Shown here in pieces: positions 26,333 through 34,742 of a stretch of 64,000 bases of DNA. The notes beneath the pieces were generated by a model that searched no databases, was not told the origin of the DNA, and saw nothing but the letters and a program-made list of their open reading frames with translations. Positions within the stretch are counted from its first letter, which is position 1. Each line of letters begins with the position of its first letter. The translations under genes were made by a program, and so were the position numbers. The stretch is from Bacteroidota bacterium (GTDB lineage: Bacteria > Bacteroidota > Bacteroidia > Chitinophagales > Chitinophagaceae). The DNA lies in assembly GCA_030706735.1 (NCBI GenBank), contig JAUZNZ010000025.1, positions 1 to 64,000 on the forward strand, written 5' to 3'.

Positions 26333-28588
26333 ATGTATAAACGAAATATCATCCCCCTGTCGTTCGTCCTGCTGTTCTTAGCGGTCAGGACGCCCCTGCA
26401 GGCGCAGAAAAAGAAGCCCTCGCCGAACGGGGCGGCCCCTTCTTCCGCCAGCTCCGCGAGATCCGGCGCGCCACCCGCGGACCGGAAGGCGTCGATCCGC
26501 CTGCTGGCCAGGCCCTATGGCGATTCTATCGTGCTGCGTTGGGCGCCGACCGTAGCCTGGGCCTGGACGCATCTCAACGGCGCGGGTTACCTGATCGAGC
26601 GCATCGACCTCACGGAAGCCAGGCATCCGAAACGGGAAATGCTTACGGCACAGCCGATCAGGCCCATGACGCTTGAGCAGATGAAGGTCTCCTTCAGGCC
26701 CTCGGATAAATATGCCGCCATTGCCGCGCAGTGCCTCTATGGCCGGAATTTCAACACGGGTCTCAGAAAAGGCCAGGGAGGGATTGAAGACAAAGCCAAT
26801 GTCTGGAAGGATCGATATGGCTTTGCCATGGAGGTCGCCGACTTCGACGGGCAGGTGGCCAAGGCGGAGGGCCTCCGCTTCGTAGATACCCGGGTACAGA
26901 AGAACGGCATTTACATCTATCGCGTATTTGCGGCCCGGATCCCCGCCGCGGGGACGTTAGACACCGGGAATACCATGATCGTGAATGCAGCGCGGCCGGC
27001 GGCCGGCAGGCCGAAGGTCTCCGAAGCCATCGCGCTGGACAGGATGGCGGAACTGCACTGGCCGCGCAACCAGCAGGAACCGTACAGCGCTTATTCCATC
27101 GAACGCAGCAGCGACGGCCATACCTTTAAGACCCTGAACGCGCTGCCGTTCTTCTCGTCCAAACCGGATTCCGCCGTTAACCAGGCCGCCGCCGGCAGGA
27201 GGGATTCCATGATGATGAAGGCGGCTGCCCTGCTGAAGACGCAGCAGGTCTTCATCGATAGCCTGCCGCAGAACTATCATCGTTATTATTACCGGATCAG
27301 GGGCGTCGATGCCTTTGCCGAATGGAGCGCTTATTCCGATACCCTTTCCGCCATGGGCATCGACCTTACGCCGCCCGCGGCGCCCATCGTCGAGAATCCG
27401 AAATTCGCCGGCGGCAGGAACCTGCTGCTGAAATGGAAGAAGCCGCTCAGAGAGGACGATTTTAAGGGCTATCTCGTGACCCGTTCCCACAATGCCGTCG
27501 CCGGACCTTATTCGGCGATCACCGAAAAGCTGCTGCCCCCTTCGACGACGCAATTCACGGATACCTCTGCATATGCCCATGGGCAAAATTTCTATATCGT
27601 GCTTGCCCTCGACACGGCCGGCAATACGGCCTCTTCGCTGCCCGCGATGGGCCTCGTGCCTGACAATACGCCTCCGGCCATGCCGACGGGTCTGAAAGGC
27701 TTTATCAGCCGGAATGGGCTCGTACACCTTACCTGGCATCCCAATCCCGACGAGGACATCAAAGGGTATAAGGTCTATTTCGCCAACAGCAGTGAGCACG
27801 TTTTTTCCCAGATCACGCTGAAGCCGACGGCGGACACGGCGTTCACGGACAGCATTACGCTGCACACGCTGACCAAGTACATCTGGTACAAGGTCGCTGC
27901 AGTCGATCTGAATAATAACCATTCCCCCATGACCGCGGCCCTGCTTCTCAAGAAACCCGACATCGTGCCCCCGACGGCCCCCCTGGCGACGCACGTGCAG
28001 GTCGACACCGGCGGCGTACAGATCGACTTCATCCAAAGCTCCTCCGAAGATGTTGTCGCCTACCTCATTTATCGCAAGGAGAAGAGCGGCCCCTGGGTCC
28101 CGCTGCTCCGTCAGCCCCATGACAAGACGAAGACAAGATTCCATTTCTCCGACAAGGGACTACGTCCTTTCACCAACTATAGCTATTGCGCCGAAGCCAT
28201 CGACGACGATAGCCTCCATTCTGGTAAGTCCACCGCCGTGCAGGCCGCCGTGAAGACCCTTCCCGATCTGCCGCCGGTCAGGGGCCTGACGGCGAGCTAT
28301 GATGAAAAGGCGAGACAGGTCCGGGTCAGCTGGCAATACACGAATTCGGGCAGCTATTTCTTCGTGCTCTACCGTGCTTCGGGTGGAGGGCCGCTTTCCA
28401 AATTCCGGTCCTTCAACGCGCAAACCGCGGAATTCCGGGATGACCAATTGTCCGCAGGAAAACAGGCGGGGCCGGCCGGACCCGAAACGACGACGAATTT
28501 CGGCTATGCGATACAGGTATTCTTTACCGACAAGCGGGGCCGCACACGTCTCAGTGATCCCGTCAGCGTAGCCGTTCCCGTAAAATGA
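26333..28588 (+). CDS. Exported fibronectin type III repeat protein
   Basis: 751 residues starting MYKRNIIPLSFVLLFLAVRT with a signal peptide ending LQAQ, then a basic and Ala/Ser/Pro-rich stretch to about residue 45. The first 200 residues contain WAWTHLNGAGYLIERIDL, an FN3-like beta-strand signature. At least four FN3-type modules follow, marked by repeats of DxTPPxxP(T/V) and YxVYR or YLIYRKE strands (DLTPPAAPIV, DNTPPAMPTGLKGF, DIVPPTAPLA, LPDLPPVRGLTASYD). Such proteins usually present binding surfaces. It starts 7 bases after the giant protein gene and is therefore almost certainly its operon partner. No catalytic domain is visible and the ligand is unknown. Confidence 0.75.
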   Translation: MYKRNIIPLSFVLLFLAVRTPLQAQKKKPSPNGAAPSSASSARSGAPPADRKASIRLLARPYGDSIVLRWAPTVAWAWTHLNGAGYLIERIDLTEARHPKREMLTAQPIRPMTLEQMKVSFRPSDKYAAIAAQCLYGRNFNTGLRKGQGGIEDKANVWKDRYGFAMEVADFDGQVAKAEGLRFVDTRVQKNGIYIYRVFAARIPAAGTLDTGNTMIVNAARPAAGRPKVSEAIALDRMAELHWPRNQQEPYSAYSIERSSDGHTFKTLNALPFFSSKPDSAVNQAAAGRRDSMMMKAAALLKTQQVFIDSLPQNYHRYYYRIRGVDAFAEWSAYSDTLSAMGIDLTPPAAPIVENPKFAGGRNLLLKWKKPLREDDFKGYLVTRSHNAVAGPYSAITEKLLPPSTTQFTDTSAYAHGQNFYIVLALDTAGNTASSLPAMGLVPDNTPPAMPTGLKGFISRNGLVHLTWHPNPDEDIKGYKVYFANSSEHVFSQITLKPTADTAFTDSITLHTLTKYIWYKVAAVDLNNNHSPMTAALLLKKPDIVPPTAPLATHVQVDTGGVQIDFIQSSSEDVVAYLIYRKEKSGPWVPLLRQPHDKTKTRFHFSDKGLRPFTNYSYCAEAIDDDSLHSGKSTAVQAAVKTLPDLPPVRGLTASYDEKARQVRVSWQYTNSGSYFFVLYRASGGGPLSKFRSFNAQTAEFRDDQLSAGKQAGPAGPETTTNFGYAIQVFFTDKRGRTRLSDPVSVAVPVK

Positions 28589-28613
28589 TTATTCACTGTG
28601 TAAATAATAGGGT

Positions 28614-29936
28614 ATGAAAACAGTCTTTATTTTACTGCTCACGATTACCGGCGCCGGCGCAGCCCATTCGCAGACCACCGGCGACGTCCTCAGGCAGTCG
28701 GCAGGTCAGGGCGTGCATGACGGCGCGCAGATGGCCACGCAGCAAACCGCCAACAATGTGTCGAACCGGATCCTCGACAAGATCTTCTCCAAAAAGAAAA
28801 AGGCTGCAGCCGATAGTGCAAAAGGAAAGGCTGCCACGAATCCCGGCGGAATGGCGACCGGAACTGCTGCGGCCGGCGGCGCTGCGTCTGCCTCATTGAA
28901 GACGTACAGCAAGTACGACTTCATTCCCGGCGACAAGATCCTCCATGTGGAGGACTTCGCGGGCGATGCCGTGGGGGATTTCCCCGTCAAATGGAATACC
29001 AATGGCAGTGGGGAGGTACAAACCATCGAAGGGCTGCCGGGCAAATGGCTGTCTCCGGGCAAGAACAGCCTCTTCTATCCGGAGTATATTACCGACCTTC
29101 CCGAGAACTTCACCCTTCAGTTCGACCTGGTGAGCAGCGACAACTATTCGTACTACTCCAGCGCATTCACGGTCTCCTGCGTCGCCCTGAAGAACCCGTC
29201 CAAAGAGTTCACCAAACTCCTCTCGGACGTGCCGAAGACCGCCGTGGATATCTGGTTCCATCCCCAGGATGCCAGTCCCAGCCTCGGCCGCAGCGGATAT
29301 AATGTATTCGACAATAACGACAGGACCATTCACAATGACGCGAGCAATGAGCAGTTCATTTCCAAAGATCCGAACAAGAGATCGGTCAAGGTGTCGATCT
29401 GGAGACAAAAGCAGCGATTGCGCGTATATATGAACGAGGAAAAGGTCTGGGACCTTCCCCGGGCATTCGATGCGACAAAGACCTATACCACCCTGCTATT
29501 CTCCTTGCAGGACGCGCGTCCCAACGATAAGTACCTGCTCTCCAATATCCGTCTGGCGGTGGGCTCACCGGACACAAGGAATCGCCTGATGACGGAAGGG
29601 AAATTCTCCACGACCGGGATCCTGTTCGACGTCAATTCGGCAACGATCCGGCCCGAGTCTTACGGTGCATTGAAGGATATTGCGTCGGTATTGACCGAGA
29701 ATGCCGGCGTGCGGGTAAAGATCGTCGGGCATACCGACAATGACGGAGACGCCGCCATGAACCTGGCCCTTTCGAAAAAAAGAGCGCTTGCCGTAAAGGA
29801 GGCCTTATCCCGGGACTTCAATATCGACCAGGCCCGTATGGACACGGACGGCAAGGGATCGACCCAACCGGCGGCGCCCAATACGAGCGCGGAAGGCAAG
29901 GCGCAGAACCGGCGCGTGGAGTTCATAAAAAGTTGA
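28614..29936 (+). CDS. OmpA-domain protein with central beta-sandwich
   Basis: 440 residues with a signal peptide (MKTVFILLLTITGAGAAHSQ). An N-terminal Ala/Lys/Gly-rich segment (about 35-90, KKKKAAADSAKGKAA) is followed by a central beta-sandwich resembling a laminin-G or concanavalin-like fold (about 100-310, LHVEDFAGDAVGDFPVKWNT, NFTLQFDLVSSDNYSYYSS). The C-terminal OmpA-like domain (about 325-440) has ILFDVNSATIRPESYGALKD, VKIVGHTDNDGD, LSKKRALAVKEAL and NRRVEF. OmpA domains bind peptidoglycan, so this protein could tie the envelope assembly to the cell wall. It is the last gene of the cluster, 25 bases after the FN3 gene. Confidence 0.8.
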   Translation: MKTVFILLLTITGAGAAHSQTTGDVLRQSAGQGVHDGAQMATQQTANNVSNRILDKIFSKKKKAAADSAKGKAATNPGGMATGTAAAGGAASASLKTYSKYDFIPGDKILHVEDFAGDAVGDFPVKWNTNGSGEVQTIEGLPGKWLSPGKNSLFYPEYITDLPENFTLQFDLVSSDNYSYYSSAFTVSCVALKNPSKEFTKLLSDVPKTAVDIWFHPQDASPSLGRSGYNVFDNNDRTIHNDASNEQFISKDPNKRSVKVSIWRQKQRLRVYMNEEKVWDLPRAFDATKTYTTLLFSLQDARPNDKYLLSNIRLAVGSPDTRNRLMTEGKFSTTGILFDVNSATIRPESYGALKDIASVLTENAGVRVKIVGHTDNDGDAAMNLALSKKRALAVKEALSRDFNIDQARMDTDGKGSTQPAAPNTSAEGKAQNRRVEFIKS

Positions 29937-30007
29937 TCCGGAGCCCCCAGGCGGCAATGGATTTGGCATGAGAAAACGTTTGTGTTAATTTTAAATAAAG
30001 GAACTGC

Positions 30008-33000
30008 TTGAGGTACATTGCCTGGACGATACTATTTATTCTATCCGTGATCAGGGGGGTGACACAGGTATTTCCGGATCTTCAATTCACGCATCTCACG
30101 GTCAGGGATGGTCTGTCCAGCAACGGAGTGGGGTACATCACGCAGGACAAGGAAGGCTTCATGTGGTTCGGCACGGAAGACGGCCTGAACCGTTTCGACG
30201 GGTACCGGATACGCCGCTTTTACCATGCGGCAGGCAAGGAGAATTCCCTGGTGAATAATTCAATATACGGCATTTACCCCGACAGGCGGGACAATTTATG
30301 GATCTGTACCGCTGAAGGCATCAGCCACTATGACAAGAAATCCGGCGCCTTCCGCAATTTCCGGCACGACCCGAATGATCCGGCCAGCCTGGAGGATGAT
30401 CAGTTCACGAGTTTTTACCAGGACGCGAAAAATACGGCCTGGATCGCCACTACCCGGGGTTTATATCGGTTTGACAGCAGCTTCCGGTTTACCCGGGTCT
30501 TGACCGGCTTTCAAAAATTTCAAGCCGAAGGGAAAGAGATCAGCTCTTTTGCGCATATCTATGAAGACCGCGATCATCATGTCTGGGCCAGCGCATTGAC
30601 CTGGCTCTACCGCCTGGACGACAAAACGATGCGCGTGGAAAAGCAATTCGGACCCTTTGCGGGGAATATTACCGCCATATTCCAGGACGATCACCGCCGG
30701 TTTTGGATTGGCGCCTTCCTTGGCGGATTGAGACTCTTCAACCCTGCTGATGGCAGCATCACGGAGGTCAGGCTGGAAAGTCCAAGTCAGGTGGTTAACG
30801 CCATCACCGAATGGAAGGACCAGAATAATTTTTGTTGGCTGGTGCTGGGGACGGACGATGGAATTATCCTGCTGGACCCGGCTTCCTTACGCAGCAAAAT
30901 GTATGGCTTTCAGCCCGGCTACCTGCAGCAGCGTTCCTTGTCCGGAAACAACGTGTTGAATGTATTTGTAGACCGCCAGAACATCCTCTGGATCGCCACT
31001 GACGAGGGCGTTAGTTATGTAGAGCCCTCCAGACAGCTTTTCGACCTTTGGAATATCTACACGCCCCGGGAATTGACGAGCCAGCCCATTTTGGATTTTA
31101 TCTATTCCTGCTGCGAGAACCAGGAAGGGCTTTGGATGACCCGATGGATCGATACGGGCCTGTTTTGTTTCAGGAGGAACGGTGAATTGCTCAAACGGAT
31201 CTCAAGGATCAACGTGCGGGGCGCAAGCTTGCAGTTAAAAGACAATTTGAAACCCTTTTACCTTCTTGCGCAGGGAGACAGCGTACTGTGGTTTACGACC
31301 AATGTCCATATTGTGCGTTATGACCTGCGTTCGGAAAAGGCGGAAGTTTACCGCATACCCGATAGCTCCGAGAATATCGGCTTACGCAGCATCGTGCAGA
31401 TCGACGACCATACCTGGTGGATCCGAACGCGGAACAATGGCGTGGCCGGCATCTTTGAATTCGACCCGATAGCCAGGAAATTCACCAGGCACTACCGTGA
31501 CACGGCCGGCTGCCGGGATTGCGCACCCCCCTATTTGCTGGATCTTATGCAGACCTCGAAAAAGGATATCTTCCTGACCTCCCGGGTGGGAGGGCTGTTC
31601 AAATATGACCGGCCCACGGGCCGGTTCGTCCCCGAATTCCGGTTCGAGAGCAAGGAGGCCCCGCAACACAGCAATACATTCGAATCCATCGCCGAGGACA
31701 AGCAGGGCATTCTTTGGATCGGCACCTTCACCGGGCTGTTTGCGTACGACCCCGTATCGAAAAAGGTCGTCCACGATTATTCCACCAACGAAATGTTCGG
31801 GAACGTCGATGTGGGGAGGGTCTTCATAGATGAACGGGAAAACATCTGGATGAATACCCAACGAGGTATTTTTTGCATTATCCGCTCGACGGGCCAGATC
31901 AGGCAATTCAGCATAGCCGAGGGGTTGCCCAATAACCTGACCTATGGGATACTTCAAGCCGATCGAAATCATTTTGTGTATAGCGGCATCAGCGGTCATA
32001 TCGTGCGTATCCGGCCGGACGGCATCATGGGCTATTCGCATGCCTCGGCGCCCGTACATTTCAGCGAAGCGACCATCATGGACAATCCCTCTAATTTCGG
32101 ATCCGCCGCCAATGGGGAAAAGCAACTCATTATCGAGCCGGGGCAGAACCGGTTCACCCTTGATTTCTCGGTCATGAATTACGACATGACCGGAAACAAT
32201 CGCTATTACTATCTGCTCGACGGCGTGATGACGGCCTGGCAGCAAAATGAGAACGGTCATCTCGCCTTTTACAATCTGCCGCAGGGAACCTACACCCTGC
32301 ACGTACGGGGAGGCGATAAATACGGCGGCATGTTCCGCGGAGAAGACGCCGTGCTGGTCGTCGTCAGGCCCAACTGGTGGCAGACGGCCTGGTTCAAATC
32401 GGCATGCATTGCCCTGACCCTCCTATTGGCCGTTATCTTTATCCGGAGGAGGATCATGGTCATCCGCAAGGAGGCGTCCATCAAGCAAAAGATGGCGGAG
32501 ACCGAGATGATGGCGCTCCGTTCGCAGATGAACCCGCATTTCATTTTCAACAGCCTGAACAGCATCGAGAACTTCATGATGAAAAACGAAAAGCGCCTCG
32601 CCAGCAACTATCTGAATAAATTCGCGAGGCTTGTGCGCATGATCCTCGACAGCAGCCGCAATGAACTGGTTCCGATCATACGGGATATGGAAGCCCTGCA
32701 ACTATATGTCGACCTGGAACAATTGCGGTTCAACAATAAATTCTCCTTTCATATGGAGATCGACCCCGTTCTCCGCGACAGCGATCACCGGGTACCTTCG
32801 CTGCTTATCCAACCGTATATTGAGAACGCCATCGTGCATGGGCTTGCCCACAGCGAAAAAGAAGGGCTCCGGCTAACCATTGCCGCATGGCTGGAGGGGG
32901 AATATATCAATTATATCATCGAAGACAACGGCATCGGCCGGCAACTCTCCGGCATGTACAATCGCCAGAATAAGCCACATCACAAAAGCGTGGGATTGAA

Positions 33001-33133
33001 GATCACCGAAGAACGAATTAATATATTCAATCAGCAGCAGCGGGCGAAAGGGCATGTCAGGGTCGTCGATCTGCATGACCAGGATGGGTCGGCCACCGGC
33101 ACAAGGATCGAAATAAGGATCAAAGCAATTTGA
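30008..33133 (+). CDS. LytS-type sensor histidine kinase with periplasmic propeller
   Basis: 1041-residue membrane sensor. The start is TTG at 30008, giving MRYIAWTILFILSVIRGVTQ as signal peptide or anchor; the only in-frame upstream ATG (29957) is closed at once by a stop. Propeller repeats fill most of the N-terminal part (FMWFGTEDGLNRFDGYRI, then about a dozen weaker repeats). A Y_Y_Y-like region is followed by one membrane segment at about 795-815 (SACIALTLLLAVIFI). The cytoplasmic kinase is of the HisK_5/LytS class, with phospho-His844 in MNPHFIFNSLNSIENFM and the ATPase motifs LLIQPYIENAIVHGL, EDNGIG and VGLKITEERI. It lies 10 bases before its response regulator and directly downstream of the envelope cluster, which it may control (inference). 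Confidence 0.9.
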   Translation: MRYIAWTILFILSVIRGVTQVFPDLQFTHLTVRDGLSSNGVGYITQDKEGFMWFGTEDGLNRFDGYRIRRFYHAAGKENSLVNNSIYGIYPDRRDNLWICTAEGISHYDKKSGAFRNFRHDPNDPASLEDDQFTSFYQDAKNTAWIATTRGLYRFDSSFRFTRVLTGFQKFQAEGKEISSFAHIYEDRDHHVWASALTWLYRLDDKTMRVEKQFGPFAGNITAIFQDDHRRFWIGAFLGGLRLFNPADGSITEVRLESPSQVVNAITEWKDQNNFCWLVLGTDDGIILLDPASLRSKMYGFQPGYLQQRSLSGNNVLNVFVDRQNILWIATDEGVSYVEPSRQLFDLWNIYTPRELTSQPILDFIYSCCENQEGLWMTRWIDTGLFCFRRNGELLKRISRINVRGASLQLKDNLKPFYLLAQGDSVLWFTTNVHIVRYDLRSEKAEVYRIPDSSENIGLRSIVQIDDHTWWIRTRNNGVAGIFEFDPIARKFTRHYRDTAGCRDCAPPYLLDLMQTSKKDIFLTSRVGGLFKYDRPTGRFVPEFRFESKEAPQHSNTFESIAEDKQGILWIGTFTGLFAYDPVSKKVVHDYSTNEMFGNVDVGRVFIDERENIWMNTQRGIFCIIRSTGQIRQFSIAEGLPNNLTYGILQADRNHFVYSGISGHIVRIRPDGIMGYSHASAPVHFSEATIMDNPSNFGSAANGEKQLIIEPGQNRFTLDFSVMNYDMTGNNRYYYLLDGVMTAWQQNENGHLAFYNLPQGTYTLHVRGGDKYGGMFRGEDAVLVVVRPNWWQTAWFKSACIALTLLLAVIFIRRRIMVIRKEASIKQKMAETEMMALRSQMNPHFIFNSLNSIENFMMKNEKRLASNYLNKFARLVRMILDSSRNELVPIIRDMEALQLYVDLEQLRFNNKFSFHMEIDPVLRDSDHRVPSLLIQPYIENAIVHGLAHSEKEGLRLTIAAWLEGEYINYIIEDNGIGRQLSGMYNRQNKPHHKSVGLKITEERINIFNQQQRAKGHVRVVDLHDQDGSATGTRIEIRIKAI

Positions 33134-33143
33134 AAATAGTTGT

Positions 33144-33899
33144 ATGGAAACATTAAAAGCCATATTGGTGGATGATGAACTGAGCAGTCTTCAGAACCTG
33201 CAGCAAAAACTCCTTGAGTTCTGCCCCGAGATCAAGGTGATCGCCATGTCCCAGAAGCCCGAAGAAGCCATCTTCCTAATCCGCCATCATAACCCCGACG
33301 TCGTGTTCCTGGATATCGAAATGCCCCGGATAAGCGGGTTCCGCATGCTGGATGAATTACATGACCTGCGCGCGGAGATCATCTTTACCACGGCCTACAA
33401 TCACTATGCGATCGAGGCCATCCGGATCAGCGCCTTCGATTACCTCGTCAAGCCCATTGCCCTGGAGGAACTGCAGGGCGCCGTGAATCGCCTGGTCGGC
33501 CAGCACAGCCGTCACGTACAGGAAAAAATGGACGTGCTGAAGAAAGGGCTTCAGGAGAATAAGACCCAGGATGGCAAGATCGCCATTCCCACCGGCGACG
33601 GCATGGAATTCCTGCCGATCAAAGACATCCTGCGCATCGAGTCCAGCGCCAATTACAGCAAGATCTACCTGCTGAACGGCCACAGCATGCTGGTGACCCG
33701 TCTGCTCAAGGACTTCGAAGAGATGCTGGCGCCCTATCGCTTCTATCGCGTTCATCATTCTCATCTCATCAACCTGAACTATATCCGGAAATATATCCGC
33801 GGCGAAGGCGGACAGGTGGTCATGCAAAATGGCGATACGATCGACGTGGCCCGCCGGAAAAAAGAGGAATTCCTGAGGCTTATTGCCGAACCGGGGTAA
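33144..33899 (+). CDS. LytTR-family response regulator
   Basis: 251 residues. An N-terminal receiver (1-120) has the acidic pair in ILVDDE, phospho-Asp57 in VVFLDIEMPRISG, the Thr of IIFTTAY, and Lys in YLVKPIALEEL. A linker follows, then a LytTR DNA-binding domain at about 148-248 (DILRIESSANYSKIYLLNG, FYRVHHSHLINLNYI, VARRKKEEFLRLI). This is the usual partner of LytS-type kinases, and the 10-base gap to the kinase gene supports one operon. LytTR proteins bind direct repeats about 21 bases apart; the targets are unknown. It converges on guaD with about 40 bases between. Confidence 0.95.
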   Translation: METLKAILVDDELSSLQNLQQKLLEFCPEIKVIAMSQKPEEAIFLIRHHNPDVVFLDIEMPRISGFRMLDELHDLRAEIIFTTAYNHYAIEAIRISAFDYLVKPIALEELQGAVNRLVGQHSRHVQEKMDVLKKGLQENKTQDGKIAIPTGDGMEFLPIKDILRIESSANYSKIYLLNGHSMLVTRLLKDFEEMLAPYRFYRVHHSHLINLNYIRKYIRGEGGQVVMQNGDTIDVARRKKEEFLRLIAEPG

Positions 33900-33940
33900 C
33901 GTAGGGCGGGGGCAGGAGCCGGGCGCGCCACGCCACCTGA

Positions 33941-34420
33941 TCAATACAATTTCTTATTCGACATTTTTTTCCAGGCCCTGAACACGTCGAGGGCTTCCTG
34001 TTCCGGCATGAACACGAAAGGAATTTGCCGTTCTCCGGCCGGCAGGGCGATCTCCCTGTAGATCAGATCGTCATCGAAGCCGGCGTCCGCCGCGTCCAAA
34101 CGCGTGGAGGCATAGACCAGCCTGTCCGGCCTGGCCCAATAGATCGCGCCAAGGCACATGGGGCAGGGCTCGCAGGAGGCATATACCGTGCAACCCGTCA
34201 GCTGATAGCTATTCAGGTAGGCGCAGGCCTCCCGGATGGCGACCACTTCCGCATGGGCCGTTGGATCATTGGTGGACGTAACCAGGTTATTGCCTGTTCC
34301 GATCACCTCATCCGCCTTGACGATGATGCAGCCGAAAGGGCCGCCTTTCCCCTGCCCGATCCCTTCCCTGGCCAGCCGGATGGCTTGCTGCAGATAGCTT
34401 TTGTCCTTGCTGCTTGTCAT
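33941..34420 (-). CDS. guaD: Guanine deaminase (CDA fold)
   Basis: Zinc enzyme converting guanine to xanthine in purine salvage and catabolism, 159 residues from the ATG at 34420 (MTSSKDKSYLQQAIRLAREG). In-frame starts further upstream would run through the 22-bp repeats and are rejected. The cytidine-deaminase-fold motifs are complete: TAHAEVVAIREAC (zinc His and catalytic Glu) and YASCEPCPMCLGAIYWAR (two zinc Cys). The segment DAADAGFDDDLIYREI and the aromatic end FRAWKKMSNKKLY are characteristic of the Bacillus GuaD type, where the C-terminus covers the active site of the partner subunit. That separates it from tRNA adenosine deaminase TadA. An exact -7 element sits 4 bases upstream. Confidence 0.9.
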   Translation of the reverse strand: MTSSKDKSYLQQAIRLAREGIGQGKGGPFGCIIVKADEVIGTGNNLVTSTNDPTAHAEVVAIREACAYLNSYQLTGCTVYASCEPCPMCLGAIYWARPDRLVYASTRLDAADAGFDDDLIYREIALPAGERQIPFVFMPEQEALDVFRAWKKMSNKKLY

Positions 34421-34424
34421 ATTC

Positions 34425-34432
34425 CAAAAATA
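34425..34432 (-). promoter_or_regulatory. -7 element TATTTTTG of guaD
   Basis: Read on the minus strand this is an exact TAnnTTTG, 4 bases before the guaD ATG. No TTG at the -33 distance; that position is covered by the tandem 22-bp repeat at 34442-34484. This pattern would suit an activator-dependent, leaderless promoter. Confidence 0.55.
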
Positions 34433-34441
34433 CAACCTTGA

Positions 34442-34484
34442 CCGCCGAATCCGGAAAAGTTGCCCGCCGAATCCGGAAAAGTTG
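34442..34484. repeat. Tandem pair of identical 21-bp units at 22-bp spacing
   Basis: A 21-base unit beginning CCGCCGAATCCGG and ending AAAAGTTG occurs at 34442-34462 and again, without mismatch, at 34464-34484. It lies about 10 bases upstream of the guaD -7 element, in the spacer before the DUF6377 gene. Apart from these repeats and the guaD promoter, the 34421-34742 spacer shows no gene. Confidence 0.9.
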
Positions 34485-34742
34485 TAGGGAAATAACCCCA
34501 GCCGGGCCTCGAAATCAGCCGGTTGCGGAAATTCTTCCACACGATTTCGACATCCGTGGGTCCAAACTGCCCAGGTTACCTTATGCATGGGCAATTGTAC
34601 AGGTTGGATCACGATTTGCATTACTCTATTCGGCTTTTAATAGGATATTGGATTTTAGCAACGGCCTGGATTTCTATCTGGGCTTTTTTTATGGGCCTGC
34701 CTTCAAAATATTCGTTTTCTTTGCAGGGTTCGGTTGATGCTT

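Noticed and set aside
25018-26352. 444-codon minus-strand frame opposite the giant protein gene
   Set aside because: Composition is Arg/Gly/Asp-rich without hydrophobic core pattern; the plus-strand frame is continuous and clearly coding.
26957-28144. 395-codon minus-strand frame opposite the FN3 protein gene
   Set aside because: Shadow frame of a clear signal-peptide-bearing FN3 protein.
33941-34420. tRNA adenosine deaminase (TadA)
   Set aside because: The AGFDDDLIYREI segment and the aromatic C-terminus fit guanine deaminase better than TadA.
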